A DNA stretch of 64,000 nucleotides, taken from positions 62,001-126,000 of the forward strand of contig NZ_JBNAFU010000003.1 in the NCBI RefSeq assembly GCF_049800835.1, given 5' to 3'. Below, piece after piece: positions 7,748-16,803 of the stretch. The notes beneath the pieces are model-generated. The model was not told the origin of the DNA. It saw nothing but the letters and a program-made list of their open reading frames with translations, and searched no databases. Position numbers and translations under genes: made by a program. The stretch is from Dinoroseobacter sp049800835 (GTDB lineage Bacteria; Pseudomonadota; Alphaproteobacteria; Rhodobacterales; Rhodobacteraceae). Position 1 is the stretch's first letter, and every line of letters starts with the position of its first letter.

Positions 7748-9316
7748 ATGGAGCAAACCCTGTCGTTGTCATTCCTCGCACCGGTAGCCCTGCTTGGCGT
7801 TGCTGCGCTGTCTTCGCAGCGATCCGGGCGACGTCCGGGCCAACTGCCTGTATGGTCCGAGAATGCGGCGCTTGCAGCTTTGGCACTTTCGGCAGGCGGC
7901 GTCCTGCAGTTTATTCTGGCCGGGCCTGCACAACTGGCGGTGTTTGAAGGTGCTGCATTCTTGGCCCTGCGCGCCGGTCCTGTCAGCGTCACGCTGGCCC
8001 TGCTGGTCGCGTTCATCGGCTGGGTCGTGATGCGCTACAGCCGCACTTATCTCGACGGCGAGGAAGGTGAGGGCAGATTCCACGGACTGATGCTGGCAAC
8101 GCTCGCCGCCGTCCTCATCTTCGTTCAATCCGGCAGTCTGGCGGCGTTGATCTTGTCGGCAGCGCTGGTCGGTGTTGGCCTGCGCCACCTGATCCTGTTC
8201 TATCCTGAACGGTCCGAAGCCCGGCGCGCCGCTGCGAAATTCGCCTTGGTCTGGCATGGCGGTGATGTGATGCTGGTATGCTCTGCGCTCTTGCTTTTCG
8301 CGGCATTTGCCACAGCGGACATTGATGTGATCAACTCGATGGCCGCCAGCGCGGGCCTGACGCCCGTCGCACAAGCCGCCCTCGTTTTCCTTGTGGCTGC
8401 CGCGGTGCTCAAGACTGCCGCCTTTCCGTTGCACGGTTGGTTGACCGAGGTAATGGAGGCGCCAACCCCGGTTTCCGCACTATTGCACGCAGGCATCATC
8501 AATTCCGGCGGGGTTCTTCTGATCATGACTGCGGGCCTGGTTCAATCCAGCCCCGGCGCAATGGCGGCGTTGGTCATGATCGGCGGGTTCACGGCCCTGT
8601 TCGGCGCGGCAGTAATGCTGACACAGAGCGCGGTAAAGACCGCTCTGGCCTGGTCGACCGTGTCGCAAATGGGCTTCATGCTGCTGCAATGCGGGCTCGG
8701 ACTGTGGGCTCTCGCACTTTTGCACATCGTGGCGCATTCGCTCTACAAAGCCCATGCTTTCCTGTCTTCGGGCGGTGCCGTCGCAGCGGTTGCGGGGCTG
8801 CGGCGTCCGGGTCCGGTTGCGGTCCCGAACCTCAATGCCGTCATGAAGGCCTTTGGTCTTGCGATTGTTCTTTACGGTGTGATCGCGGTGCTTTTCACGG
8901 CCCTCTTTGGTCCCAAAACCGCACAAGCGCTTGCCTTGGGCGCAATCCTGATCTTCGGCGTCGCGTACCTGGTGGCACAAGGTCTGGCAGACACTGCCCC
9001 CAGGGCTTTGACCAAACGAACCGCGCTGGCCTCGCTTGCTGCGGCGATCGCGTACTTTTCGTTCCAGGCGGTGGCCGAAGCGGTCTGGGGCCCCGCTCTG
9101 CCAACCCCCCCGGCCCCCGGTGCGCTGGAATGGGCGCTTGTCATCCTTGCCGTCGCCTCTTTCGGGTTGGTGGCGTTCGCACAAGCGCTGTTTCCATTGT
9201 GGGCGCATCATCCGTCCACGGCAGGGCTGCGCGTGCACCTTGCCAATGGTTTTTATCTGAACGCTTTGCTGGACCGCGCCATCGGCGGTTTCCGCATCAC
9301 GAAACCCAATAACTGA
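7748..9316 (+). CDS. dabB: DAB inorganic carbon transporter membrane subunit DabB
   Basis: DabB is a proton-conducting membrane subunit related to NuoL/MrpA antiporter subunits. With DabA it forms an energy-coupled pump that accumulates dissolved inorganic carbon as bicarbonate. The 522-residue protein is almost entirely hydrophobic helices and carries the Proton_antipo_M signature around KTAAFPLHGWLTEVMEAPTP and SALLHAGIINSGG. The ATG at 7748 has GGAG at 7737-7740; an in-frame ATG at 7694 lacks one. Subunit identity rests on the dabA gene 16 bases downstream: a lone NuoL-like gene with no other nuo or mrp genes but followed by DUF2309 is diagnostic for DAB. Confidence 0.92.
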   Translation: MEQTLSLSFLAPVALLGVAALSSQRSGRRPGQLPVWSENAALAALALSAGGVLQFILAGPAQLAVFEGAAFLALRAGPVSVTLALLVAFIGWVVMRYSRTYLDGEEGEGRFHGLMLATLAAVLIFVQSGSLAALILSAALVGVGLRHLILFYPERSEARRAAAKFALVWHGGDVMLVCSALLLFAAFATADIDVINSMAASAGLTPVAQAALVFLVAAAVLKTAAFPLHGWLTEVMEAPTPVSALLHAGIINSGGVLLIMTAGLVQSSPGAMAALVMIGGFTALFGAAVMLTQSAVKTALAWSTVSQMGFMLLQCGLGLWALALLHIVAHSLYKAHAFLSSGGAVAAVAGLRRPGPVAVPNLNAVMKAFGLAIVLYGVIAVLFTALFGPKTAQALALGAILIFGVAYLVAQGLADTAPRALTKRTALASLAAAIAYFSFQAVAEAVWGPALPTPPAPGALEWALVILAVASFGLVAFAQALFPLWAHHPSTAGLRVHLANGFYLNALLDRAIGGFRITKPNN

Positions 9317-9332
9317 CGCGAGACTGACACCC

Positions 9333-11714
9333 ATGTTCATGAAACATTCCGAAATCGCCCCCGCTGTGATGTCCAACGTCCTGAAAGCAGCCGAAGCAGC
9401 TGCACGGGCCATTCCACCTGCCTTCCCGCTTGAGGCAACCGTGGCCGTGAACCCGTTTCTTGGCCAGGCCACCGAGGATCTGGCGACGGCCTCTGCGCGG
9501 CTCAAAAGGGTCGCGGGCCTGCAAGCCACACAATCTGCTTCTGCGTACAGGGTCGCATTGGAAAACGGACGGATCACCGACGCGGACCTGTCCACAGCAC
9601 TCGCGGCATCGACCTCGTCGCTAAAACCCGAAAGCGTTGCATCCCTGAAGTCTGCTGCGATGGGCGACGAAGACGCTCAACCCGTTGCACTGCCAACCAT
9701 CGCGGCACTTGCTGCCGAGGCGACGGGGGTGGATTGGCCGGCGCTCGTTGAAAAAACCGTTGGGCTTTGGGCTGCGGGTCATTTTGACCGCGGACAGGCC
9801 CTGTGGTCGCCGACCCCGGGTACAGAGGCTTTCGCCGCGTGGCGGGCATTTGCGACCCATGATCTTACCCCAGAAATCGCCGGTCTGACTGGCTTTTGTG
9901 CGCATGTTACCCAAGCACCAGATACGGCAGAGCGTGCGATTACACGCGCAGCGGCAACCCTCGGCCTTGATGAAGCGTCCGCCGAAACCGCATTTCATCG
10001 CTTGTACATGGATCTCGGAGGCTGGTCACAGCACGCGCGGTGGCTTTTGTGGCAAGCCGAATTGGCAGGAAAGACCGATCGGACCTTGGTTGATCTGCTG
10101 GCCATCCGGTTGATCTGGGAAGAGGCACTTCTGAAGCATGTTCCAGAGATTGGACAGGCGTGGGCAGAGACAGTGGTCGCGCACGCGATGCCTGTTGCCC
10201 CAACGCGCGAGACGGTTGCTCTTGCCATTTTGCAGGACGCGAGCGACCGCGCCCATCAGCGGCAGTTGGCGGACGCTCTTGATGGTGCGTCGACCACTGG
10301 CGAAAGACCGTTTCTGCAAGCCGCGTTTTGCATCGATGTCCGGTCAGAAGTCTTTCGCCGGGCGCTTGAAACCGTGGATCCATCGATTGAAACAATCGGC
10401 TTTGCCGGCTTCTTCGGGTTGCCCCTCGCCCACAAGTCACACGGCTCCGATGTGGTTGAGGCGCATCTGCCTGTCTTGCTGAACCCGGCCGTTGAGACGA
10501 CAAGCCACGCCGAGGGCCCTGCGGAACAGGACGTTCGGATCTCGGCCCGGACCTCGCGGGCTTGGGGCCGGTTCCGGCAGGCGGCAGTGTCGTCATTCGC
10601 ATTCGTCGAGGCCGCAGGCCCGCTCTATGCTGGCAAGCTGGTGCGTGACGCGCTGGGGCTCGGAACAACGCCTGCGCGTCAGGAACCGGCACCGCGGGTT
10701 GTTGGTGATCTGTCCATCGAACAGAAGGTGGACACCGCGACCGCTGTCCTAAAGGCGATGAGCATGACAGAGGGCCATGGTCAGCTGATCCTCCTGCTTG
10801 GACATGGCGGACATGTCACGAACAACCCTCACGAAAGCGCGTATCATTGTGGCGCTTGCGGCGGCTACACCGGTGAAGTGTCGGCGCGCCTTCTGGCACT
10901 TCTTTTGAACGATCCAGAGACACGCGCGGGTTTGAAAGATCGCGGGATGGCTCTGCCGGAGGACACGTTGTTTGTCGCTGGTCTGCACGACACGACAACT
11001 GACCGTGTCTCTGTGTTCGAGGATAGCCTTCCACATCATAGGCCCGAGGATCTGCGCAAACTGCGCGGTTGGCTGGAGCAGGCGGGCAAGATCGCGCGGG
11101 CCGAACGGGCCGCAAAACTTCCCGGAGCGTCTGCGGACACGGTTGCGGCGCGCGCCCTCAACTGGGCCGAGGTCCGACCCGAATGGGGTCTTGCGGGGTG
11201 CGCGGCCTTCATCGCGGCACCGCGGAAGGCAACCGCTGGCAAGGATCTGAGCGGCCGCGCGTTTCTGCACAGCTATGACTGGCAGACTGATGAGGACTAC
11301 AAAACTTTGGAACTGATCCTGACGGCCCCTGTGGTGGTGGCCAGTTGGATAAGCCTTCAGTATTTTGGATCCTCCGTCGCGCCCGAGGTATTCGGCGGCG
11401 GCAACAAGCTGATCCACAATGTGGTTGGCGGGATCGGCGTGATTGAAGGTAATAGTGGCCGCCTGCGCCCGGGCCTGCCGTGGCAAGCTGTCCACGATGG
11501 AAACGCGCTTGTGCACGAACCATTGCGCCTGTCGGTCATGATCGAAGCTCCGCGAGAAGCGATCCTTGACGTTCTTTCGCAGCACCCAGAGGTGCGCGGG
11601 CTTTTCGACAACAGCTGGCTGCACCTGTTCACTCTGAAGGACGGGCAGGTCGATGCGCGCTATCGGCCCGGTCTTTCGTGGGACGAGTACTCCCCTACGG
11701 AGCATGCGGCCTGA
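9333..11714 (+). CDS. dabA: DAB inorganic carbon transporter subunit DabA (DUF2309)
   Basis: DabA is the cytoplasmic, beta-carbonic-anhydrase-like zinc subunit that converts CO2 to bicarbonate in a vectorial way when bound to DabB. The 793-residue protein has the expected zinc and active-site residues: Cys333 and Asp335 in AFCIDVRSE, His491 in LLGHGGHVTNN, and Cys506 in AYHCGACGG. The 15-residue spacing between His and the second Cys equals that in Halothiobacillus DabA. An ATG two codons downstream (9339) is also possible as start. The C-terminal part ends in conserved DUF2309 sequence (VVGGIGVIEGNSGRLRPGLP). Co-transcribed with dabB. Confidence 0.93.
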   Translation: MFMKHSEIAPAVMSNVLKAAEAAARAIPPAFPLEATVAVNPFLGQATEDLATASARLKRVAGLQATQSASAYRVALENGRITDADLSTALAASTSSLKPESVASLKSAAMGDEDAQPVALPTIAALAAEATGVDWPALVEKTVGLWAAGHFDRGQALWSPTPGTEAFAAWRAFATHDLTPEIAGLTGFCAHVTQAPDTAERAITRAAATLGLDEASAETAFHRLYMDLGGWSQHARWLLWQAELAGKTDRTLVDLLAIRLIWEEALLKHVPEIGQAWAETVVAHAMPVAPTRETVALAILQDASDRAHQRQLADALDGASTTGERPFLQAAFCIDVRSEVFRRALETVDPSIETIGFAGFFGLPLAHKSHGSDVVEAHLPVLLNPAVETTSHAEGPAEQDVRISARTSRAWGRFRQAAVSSFAFVEAAGPLYAGKLVRDALGLGTTPARQEPAPRVVGDLSIEQKVDTATAVLKAMSMTEGHGQLILLLGHGGHVTNNPHESAYHCGACGGYTGEVSARLLALLLNDPETRAGLKDRGMALPEDTLFVAGLHDTTTDRVSVFEDSLPHHRPEDLRKLRGWLEQAGKIARAERAAKLPGASADTVAARALNWAEVRPEWGLAGCAAFIAAPRKATAGKDLSGRAFLHSYDWQTDEDYKTLELILTAPVVVASWISLQYFGSSVAPEVFGGGNKLIHNVVGGIGVIEGNSGRLRPGLPWQAVHDGNALVHEPLRLSVMIEAPREAILDVLSQHPEVRGLFDNSWLHLFTLKDGQVDARYRPGLSWDEYSPTEHAA

Positions 11715-11722
11715 TCGTCGGC

Positions 11723-12721
11723 TTATATCCGCATCTTTCGATAGCTGGCCGGGGTCTGCCCCGCCCAGCGCTTGAACGCCCGGGTAAACGCGCTTTGCTC
11801 TGAAAACCCCGTAAGAAATGCAATCTCGGAGAGCGAGTATTGCTCGTCTTTCATGAGACCTTCAGCGAGCTCGCGCCGCGTGGTTTCCGTCAGGGTCTGA
11901 TAGCTGAGCCCATGCTCGGACAAACGCCGCTGAAACGATCTGGCGCTCATCCCCAGACTACGCGCAATATCGGCGACCTTTGGCAGGCCCTCGCTCAAGG
12001 ATCGCGCGATTGCATCTTTCGTCATGGCCTCCAGAGATGGTTCATCGCGCAGGCTGCGCAGTTCCGCCTCCAAGTGGGACAACAGGAATTGCGTGATCCC
12101 TTCGTCGCCGAGCCGGGTGGGCTGCGCCATTGCCTCCGGCGATATGAGCAGGGCGTCGAGATCCGCGTCGAACCGCACCGGGCAGCCGAAGAAGGCCTCA
12201 TGATCAGTAATGGATGCCGGTGCAGAGTGCTTGAACCGCACTTCGAGAGGAGTGAATGCGTCGGAGGTCACCTGCCGACAGAGCGACACGGTACTCGCAA
12301 TCGTTGCTTCGTTGGACAGGCGCATCCCGAGCCTGCGAGGACCGGACCGGTGCAGGATATAAAGAACGCCCCGGTCGGTTTGGCGGAGTTCGTATTCGAC
12401 GACGCTGGTCCAAAGCCGTGCATAGCGTTCAACCCGGGCAAAGGAACCGCCCAACGTTGGCGCCGCTTTCCAGGCAAGGCCAAGTGCCCCATATTCGTCG
12501 CACAGCATGGACGCCCCGACCCGGAGCGGAAGCGCAGTCGCGTCCGTTTGTTGTGCGATGCCTTCCAGCAAGTCGTAGTACACGGTGTCTCGCAGCATGA
12601 CTTTGGGGTCCAGCGGCGCGTCAGATGAAAGCCCGGCCTCCGTCAGAAGTTCTGCTGCGTCGACGGTTGATCCCGCCGCAGCAATCACCTTCCGCGCGAA
12701 GAGCGACGTCACATACCCCAT
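11723..12721 (-). CDS. AraC-family transcriptional regulator
   Basis: 332 residues: an N-terminal arabinose-binding-type domain (about 15-200, PF12625-like, as in OruR/ArgR-type activators) followed by an AraC double helix-turn-helix at the C-terminus, with VADIARSLGMSARSFQRRLS and SLSEIAFLTGFSEQSAFTRAFKRWAGQTPASYR. The gene ends 8 bases from the end of dabA (convergent). It lies 89 bases downstream of cysK on the same strand, so co-transcription is possible. Nothing in the sequence identifies its ligand or targets. Confidence 0.93.
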   Translation of the reverse strand: MGYVTSLFARKVIAAAGSTVDAAELLTEAGLSSDAPLDPKVMLRDTVYYDLLEGIAQQTDATALPLRVGASMLCDEYGALGLAWKAAPTLGGSFARVERYARLWTSVVEYELRQTDRGVLYILHRSGPRRLGMRLSNEATIASTVSLCRQVTSDAFTPLEVRFKHSAPASITDHEAFFGCPVRFDADLDALLISPEAMAQPTRLGDEGITQFLLSHLEAELRSLRDEPSLEAMTKDAIARSLSEGLPKVADIARSLGMSARSFQRRLSEHGLSYQTLTETTRRELAEGLMKDEQYSLSEIAFLTGFSEQSAFTRAFKRWAGQTPASYRKMRI

Positions 12722-12810
12722 GCCCTTCAGTCTAGGCTAAGTCAGGGCGATATCCAAAGCGCGCGCCTTTCATCGCGGCCCGTAGGCCAGCCGATGCGCG
12801 CGCGCCGCTC

Positions 12811-13893
12811 TCAGCCCAGCTGATAGCCCGGTGTGGAAGCAGAGATCGCGCGCTCTTCCTCGTCCATGTCTTCGGCGATTCCTTCGAACATGGGTGTCGA
12901 AAGATATCTTTCGCCCGTATCAGGCAACATGCACAAGATGACGGCTCCGGTCTCAGCTTGCCGCGCGACCTCTTGCGAAATCGCAAATGTAGACCCACCG
13001 GATATTCCGGTCAGAATGCCTTCGGTGCTGGCCAGTTTCCGTGCCCACGCGATCCCGTCGGCGCCGGCAACCGGCAACAGCTTGTCGTAGAAGGACCGGT
13101 CGATGGATTCCTGCAAGACCTGCGGAATGAAATCCGGTGTCCAACCCTGGATCGGGTGTGGTTCGAAGGCACTATGGCTGACAAGTGGCGCGCCTGAGGC
13201 GTCGCGCTCCTGAGCGATCCCGCTGCCCAAAAGCTGTGCGTTGCCTGGTTCGGTAAGGATGATCTTGCAGTCGGGCCGTTCTTTGCGCAGCACACGGCCC
13301 ACGCCGGACACCGTACCCCCGGTGCCGTAGCCCGTTACGAAGTAGTCAAGACGCTTGCCCCGGAAATCAGACAGGATCTCCTGAGCTGTGGTGTTTTCAT
13401 GCATGTCGGCATTCGCTTCGGTTTCGAACTGATGCGCGAGAAACCATCCGTTTGCCTCCGCCAGTTCAACCGCCTTGCGGTACATGCCGAACCCCTTTTC
13501 CGCCCGCGGGGTCAGCACCACCTTGGCCCCAAGCATCCGCATCAGCTTGCGCCGCTCGATCGAAAAACTGTCCGCCATCGTGACCACGAGCGGATAACCC
13601 TTCTGTGCGCAGACCATCGCCAGACCGATGCCCGTATTTCCGGATGTCGCCTCCACGACAGTCTGCCCCGGAGAGAGGGACCCGTCGCGTTCGGCTGCCT
13701 CGATGATATTGAGCGCGAGCCTGTCCTTCACCGATGCCGCAGGGTTGAAGAACTCGGCTTTTACGTACAGCTCCACCCCCTCCGGCGCGAGGTTGTTGAT
13801 CCGGATCACCGGGGTATTGCCGACCGTATCAAGGATGGAGCCAAAGAGTTTTCCCTGCCCCTCCGTCTTACGCATGGGAGGTCCTGAACCCAT
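12811..13893 (-). CDS. cysK: cysteine synthase (O-acetylserine sulfhydrylase)
   Basis: A PLP-dependent enzyme making L-cysteine from O-acetylserine and sulfide. Visible features are the PLP lysine Lys56 in NPAASVKDR, the acetate-binding loop ATSGNTGIGLA, the glycine-rich phosphate loop TGYGTGGTVSGVG, and GISGGST near the C-terminus. At 360 residues it is about 45 longer than typical CysK. The extra length is a C-terminal tail after DTGERYLSTPMF, containing a DMDEEER acidic stretch, and a short N-terminal extension. ATG 13893 is preceded by GGAAAGGA at good spacing; the frame extends further upstream without support. 165 bases separate it from the alcohol dehydrogenase gene upstream. Confidence 0.9.
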   Translation of the reverse strand: MGSGPPMRKTEGQGKLFGSILDTVGNTPVIRINNLAPEGVELYVKAEFFNPAASVKDRLALNIIEAAERDGSLSPGQTVVEATSGNTGIGLAMVCAQKGYPLVVTMADSFSIERRKLMRMLGAKVVLTPRAEKGFGMYRKAVELAEANGWFLAHQFETEANADMHENTTAQEILSDFRGKRLDYFVTGYGTGGTVSGVGRVLRKERPDCKIILTEPGNAQLLGSGIAQERDASGAPLVSHSAFEPHPIQGWTPDFIPQVLQESIDRSFYDKLLPVAGADGIAWARKLASTEGILTGISGGSTFAISQEVARQAETGAVILCMLPDTGERYLSTPMFEGIAEDMDEEERAISASTPGYQLG

Positions 13894-14058
13894 ATTCTGT
13901 CCTTTCCGAGAATGGCCGAACCGCCCGGTCCGGGTGTTCGGTTGTCTTCGCCAAACGAGGTGCTGAAGGCTGGAGGTCTGCCAACCAGAGGCTCCTCGCA
14001 CCGCAGCAGTCGTCCCTGATGGTGACTGGTTTTCTTGCGAATCTCAACTTTGCGCGGT

Positions 14059-15216
14059 CTAGAGCGCCTCCGCGAGGATTGCGGCGTAATGTGCGTCCTC
14101 CAACACAACAGCGTTCTTCTTGCTGGACGATGCGCCCGCCGATTGGCTGGCCAACTCTGCAAAATCGGATTCAACGACCCCGAAGGAGGCAAGCCGGGGC
14201 AGGCCGTTTGCGTTTTGCCAACTTTCCAACCCAGACAAGTCGTCCCCACCCTGTTTCGGTGCGAACACCTCAGCAATTGCGGCACAAGCATGCAGAATGC
14301 GTCGATGCGCGTCGCTCCGCGGATCTGCAACTTTCAGGTTCTGGCGCAGAACAGGCACAAGGAAGCGTCCACACAAGACGCCGTGCGGTGCGCCGTAGCG
14401 CCCCCCCAGCACAGACGCCAGTCCGTGCGCAGCCCCAAGCCCTGAGTTTGCTAGCGCAAGCCCGCTTGTCATGCTGACCCACGCCAGATCACGCCATGCC
14501 TGCGGCGTGCCATTTTTAATCACCGCACGCAAGGACCGCAACCCAAGGTCGATGTTCAGCCGCGTAAGAGCATCGGAAAACGGCGTTGCGGCGCAGGATG
14601 TGTAGGACTCGATGGTTTGCACAACCGCATCCAGACCTGAGCTGAGGATGGTTTCGCGTCGCGCCGACGGCAAAAGCAGCGGGTCCACCAGCGCTGTGAC
14701 CGGGAACAGGGCACGCCCCCGCAAACTCACCTTCGCACCCCTGGACGGGAGCTCCAGAACGGCGTTTGCCGTCACCTCGGCCCCGGTGCCGGCAGTGGTC
14801 GGTACCGCGATGCATGGGATCGGACCGGGTGCGGCCAGCAGGTCGGCGGAGATTGCGGAGAAATCTTCCTTCAGCGTCAGATCGTGACCGAGGCAAAAGG
14901 CAACCGCTTTTCCAGTGTCCAGCACAGCCCCTCCGCCGCAGGCAACAACAGCCTCTACGGCCCTGGGACGCAATTCATCCACCGCGGCATTGATCGACGC
15001 AACCGAGGGTTCACCGGCGCAACGAACCTCGGCGACCGCGTAGCCTTGGGTGCGCAGGCGGGTGACAAGCGGCTCGGCGGCCACGCCGCGCCCGCCCCGG
15101 ATCAGCGCCAGACTTCGGACACCCTTGGGCAGGACGTCGGCGATCCGCGTGCTCACGCCATCGCCGAAATGCACATTGGTCGGTGCGGAAAACGCGAATG
15201 GCTGCGCGGCGATCAT
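14059..15216 (-). CDS. iron-type alcohol dehydrogenase family protein, altered metal site
   Basis: A 385-residue group III (Fe-ADH) dehydrogenase, with an N-terminal NAD-binding part (GGGAVLDTGKAVA, VPTTAGTGAEVTANAV) and a helical metal domain. Three of the four classical metal ligands are present: Asp196 (GLDAVVQ), His264 (GAAHGLAS) and His278 (GAPHGVLCG). The second ligand, normally His200, is glutamine. The ATG lies two bases after the glpK stop, so the gene is the last in the glp operon. A role in oxidising or reducing a glycerol-derived three-carbon compound (glycerol, dihydroxyacetone or glyceraldehyde) is inferred from that position. Substrate and cofactor are not otherwise shown; maleylacetate reductase-like activity is another possibility. 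Confidence 0.85.
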   Translation of the reverse strand: MIAAQPFAFSAPTNVHFGDGVSTRIADVLPKGVRSLALIRGGRGVAAEPLVTRLRTQGYAVAEVRCAGEPSVASINAAVDELRPRAVEAVVACGGGAVLDTGKAVAFCLGHDLTLKEDFSAISADLLAAPGPIPCIAVPTTAGTGAEVTANAVLELPSRGAKVSLRGRALFPVTALVDPLLLPSARRETILSSGLDAVVQTIESYTSCAATPFSDALTRLNIDLGLRSLRAVIKNGTPQAWRDLAWVSMTSGLALANSGLGAAHGLASVLGGRYGAPHGVLCGRFLVPVLRQNLKVADPRSDAHRRILHACAAIAEVFAPKQGGDDLSGLESWQNANGLPRLASFGVVESDFAELASQSAGASSSKKNAVVLEDAHYAAILAEAL

Positions 15217-15218
15217 TA

Positions 15219-16706
15219 CTAGAACGCCATCGTACTTTGTACGGCGCGCTGCCACGCGGCGTACTTGTCGTTCCGTGTTGCCTCGTCCATCCGCGGGGAA
15301 AACCGTTCGTCCAGCGCCCAGGATTGCGAAAACTCCGCCTGATCCGGCAGGGCCCCCATTTTCATCCCTGCCAGCCAGGCAACGCCCACGGCCGTCGTTT
15401 CCAAAACCTTTGGACGGTCGACCGGAGCTCCGATGATGTCGGCCAGAAACTGCATCGCCCAGTCAGATGCGCTCATCCCGCCATCGACACGCAGCACGCC
15501 AGCGCCGGTGTCCGAAGTCCAGTCCGAGCGCATGGCCTCCAACAGATCGCGGGTCTGATACCCGACACTTTCGAGTGCGGCACGGGCCAGATCCTCGGGC
15601 CCGGAATTGCGGGTCAGACCAAAGATGGCGCCGCGGCAGTCAGGGTTCCAATAGGGCGCACCAAGACCGGTGAACGCGGGCACCAGCACCACCGATTGAG
15701 ACGGATCGGCCCGTTCGGCCAGCGGCTGCGTCTCCGAGGCTTCGCGGATCATTTTCAACCCGTCCCGCAACCATTGGACCACGGCACCCGCGACGAAGAT
15801 CGATCCCTCCAGAGCGTACGTCGGCTTGCCGTCCAGCTGATAGGCAATTGTCGTCAGAAGTCGATTGTTGGAACGGACCGGTGTGTCGCCTGTGTTGAGC
15901 AGGGCAAAGCACCCGGTGCCATAGGTGGATTTGAGCATGCCGGGCTCGAAACACGCCTGCCCCAGCGTCGCCGCCTGTTGGTCGCCCGCCACACCACGGA
16001 TAGGGATCGATCGCCCGAACAGATCACTTCGGCACATGCCGAAATCGGCCGCGCTGTCCTTGACCTCGGGCAGCATGTCCATCGGGATATCGAACAGATC
16101 ACAGATTGTCTGGCTCCAGCGCCCCTTGCGAATATCGTAGAGCATCGTGCGCGCAGCGTTGGTGGCATCGGTCGCATGAACTTTTCCACCCGTCAGCTTC
16201 CAGATCAGGAATGTGTCGACCGTCCCAAAGAGCAACTCTCCACGTCTTGCGGCATCTCGCGCGCCTTCGACGTTATCGAGCAGCCATTTCAGCTTCGTGG
16301 CCGAGAAATAGGGATCAAGCAGCAGGCCGGTGCGGTCCGTGAACATGTCCGAATGCCCGGCATCCCGAAGGGTGCGGCACTGATCGGCAGTGCGTCGGTC
16401 CTGCCAGACAATCGCATTGTGGATCGGCTTGCCGGTGGCCTTGTTCCAGACAACGGTCGTTTCGCGCTGGTTGGTGATCCCGATGGAGACGATTTCGGAC
16501 GGATCAACGGACGCGCGCTCGATCACCGCGCGGCAGGTGCCTGCGGTCGTCGCCCACAGATCGGCTGGATCATGCTCCACCCAACCCGATTGCGGAAAGA
16601 TCTGCGGAAACTCTTCCTGCGCGGTGGCGACGGGGTTTAGCGCCGTGTCGAACAGGATCGCGCGAGAGGACGTGGTGCCCTGATCAATCGCCAGCACGTA
16701 GGTCAT
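15219..16706 (-). CDS. glpK: glycerol kinase
   Basis: Phosphorylates glycerol to sn-glycerol 3-phosphate with ATP, trapping imported glycerol. The 495-residue FGGY-family protein begins with the kinase phosphate-1 motif (LAIDQGTTSSRAILFD). It carries the conserved NQRETTVVWNKATGKP block, the FGGY signatures, STYGTGCFALLNTG and LRVDGGMSASDWAMQ. It follows glpV after a 97-base gap that contains a hairpin terminator, so it may be expressed at a lower level than the transporter or from an extra promoter. Product feeds GlpD. Confidence 0.97.
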   Translation of the reverse strand: MTYVLAIDQGTTSSRAILFDTALNPVATAQEEFPQIFPQSGWVEHDPADLWATTAGTCRAVIERASVDPSEIVSIGITNQRETTVVWNKATGKPIHNAIVWQDRRTADQCRTLRDAGHSDMFTDRTGLLLDPYFSATKLKWLLDNVEGARDAARRGELLFGTVDTFLIWKLTGGKVHATDATNAARTMLYDIRKGRWSQTICDLFDIPMDMLPEVKDSAADFGMCRSDLFGRSIPIRGVAGDQQAATLGQACFEPGMLKSTYGTGCFALLNTGDTPVRSNNRLLTTIAYQLDGKPTYALEGSIFVAGAVVQWLRDGLKMIREASETQPLAERADPSQSVVLVPAFTGLGAPYWNPDCRGAIFGLTRNSGPEDLARAALESVGYQTRDLLEAMRSDWTSDTGAGVLRVDGGMSASDWAMQFLADIIGAPVDRPKVLETTAVGVAWLAGMKMGALPDQAEFSQSWALDERFSPRMDEATRNDKYAAWQRAVQSTMAF

Positions 16707-16769
16707 CGGATCAACTTTCTGATGGTATCATCAGCGGCCCTCACGGGTCGGCTGGGTCGTGAAAGAAAC

Positions 16770-16792
16770 GTGGGGCGCATTATGCGCCCCAC
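16770..16792 (-). terminator. hairpin terminator after glpV
   Basis: A perfect 11-base inverted repeat (GTGGGGCGCAT / ATGCGCCCCAC) with a 1-base centre lies 12 bases past the glpV stop. On the minus strand it is followed by GTTTCTTTC. It probably ends part of the transporter transcripts before glpK, or stabilises the upstream mRNA. Confidence 0.7.
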
Positions 16793-16803
16793 ATCATCGG
16801 TGT

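Noticed and set aside
8480..9595. 371-codon open frame antisense to dabB and the start of dabA
   Set aside because: It crosses the dabB-dabA junction and has a repetitive Arg/Gln/Gly composition with no fold features.
15183..16640. 485-codon open frame antisense to glpK
   Set aside because: glpK is unmistakable on the other strand; the antisense translation is rich in Arg, Gln and His as expected for a shadow.
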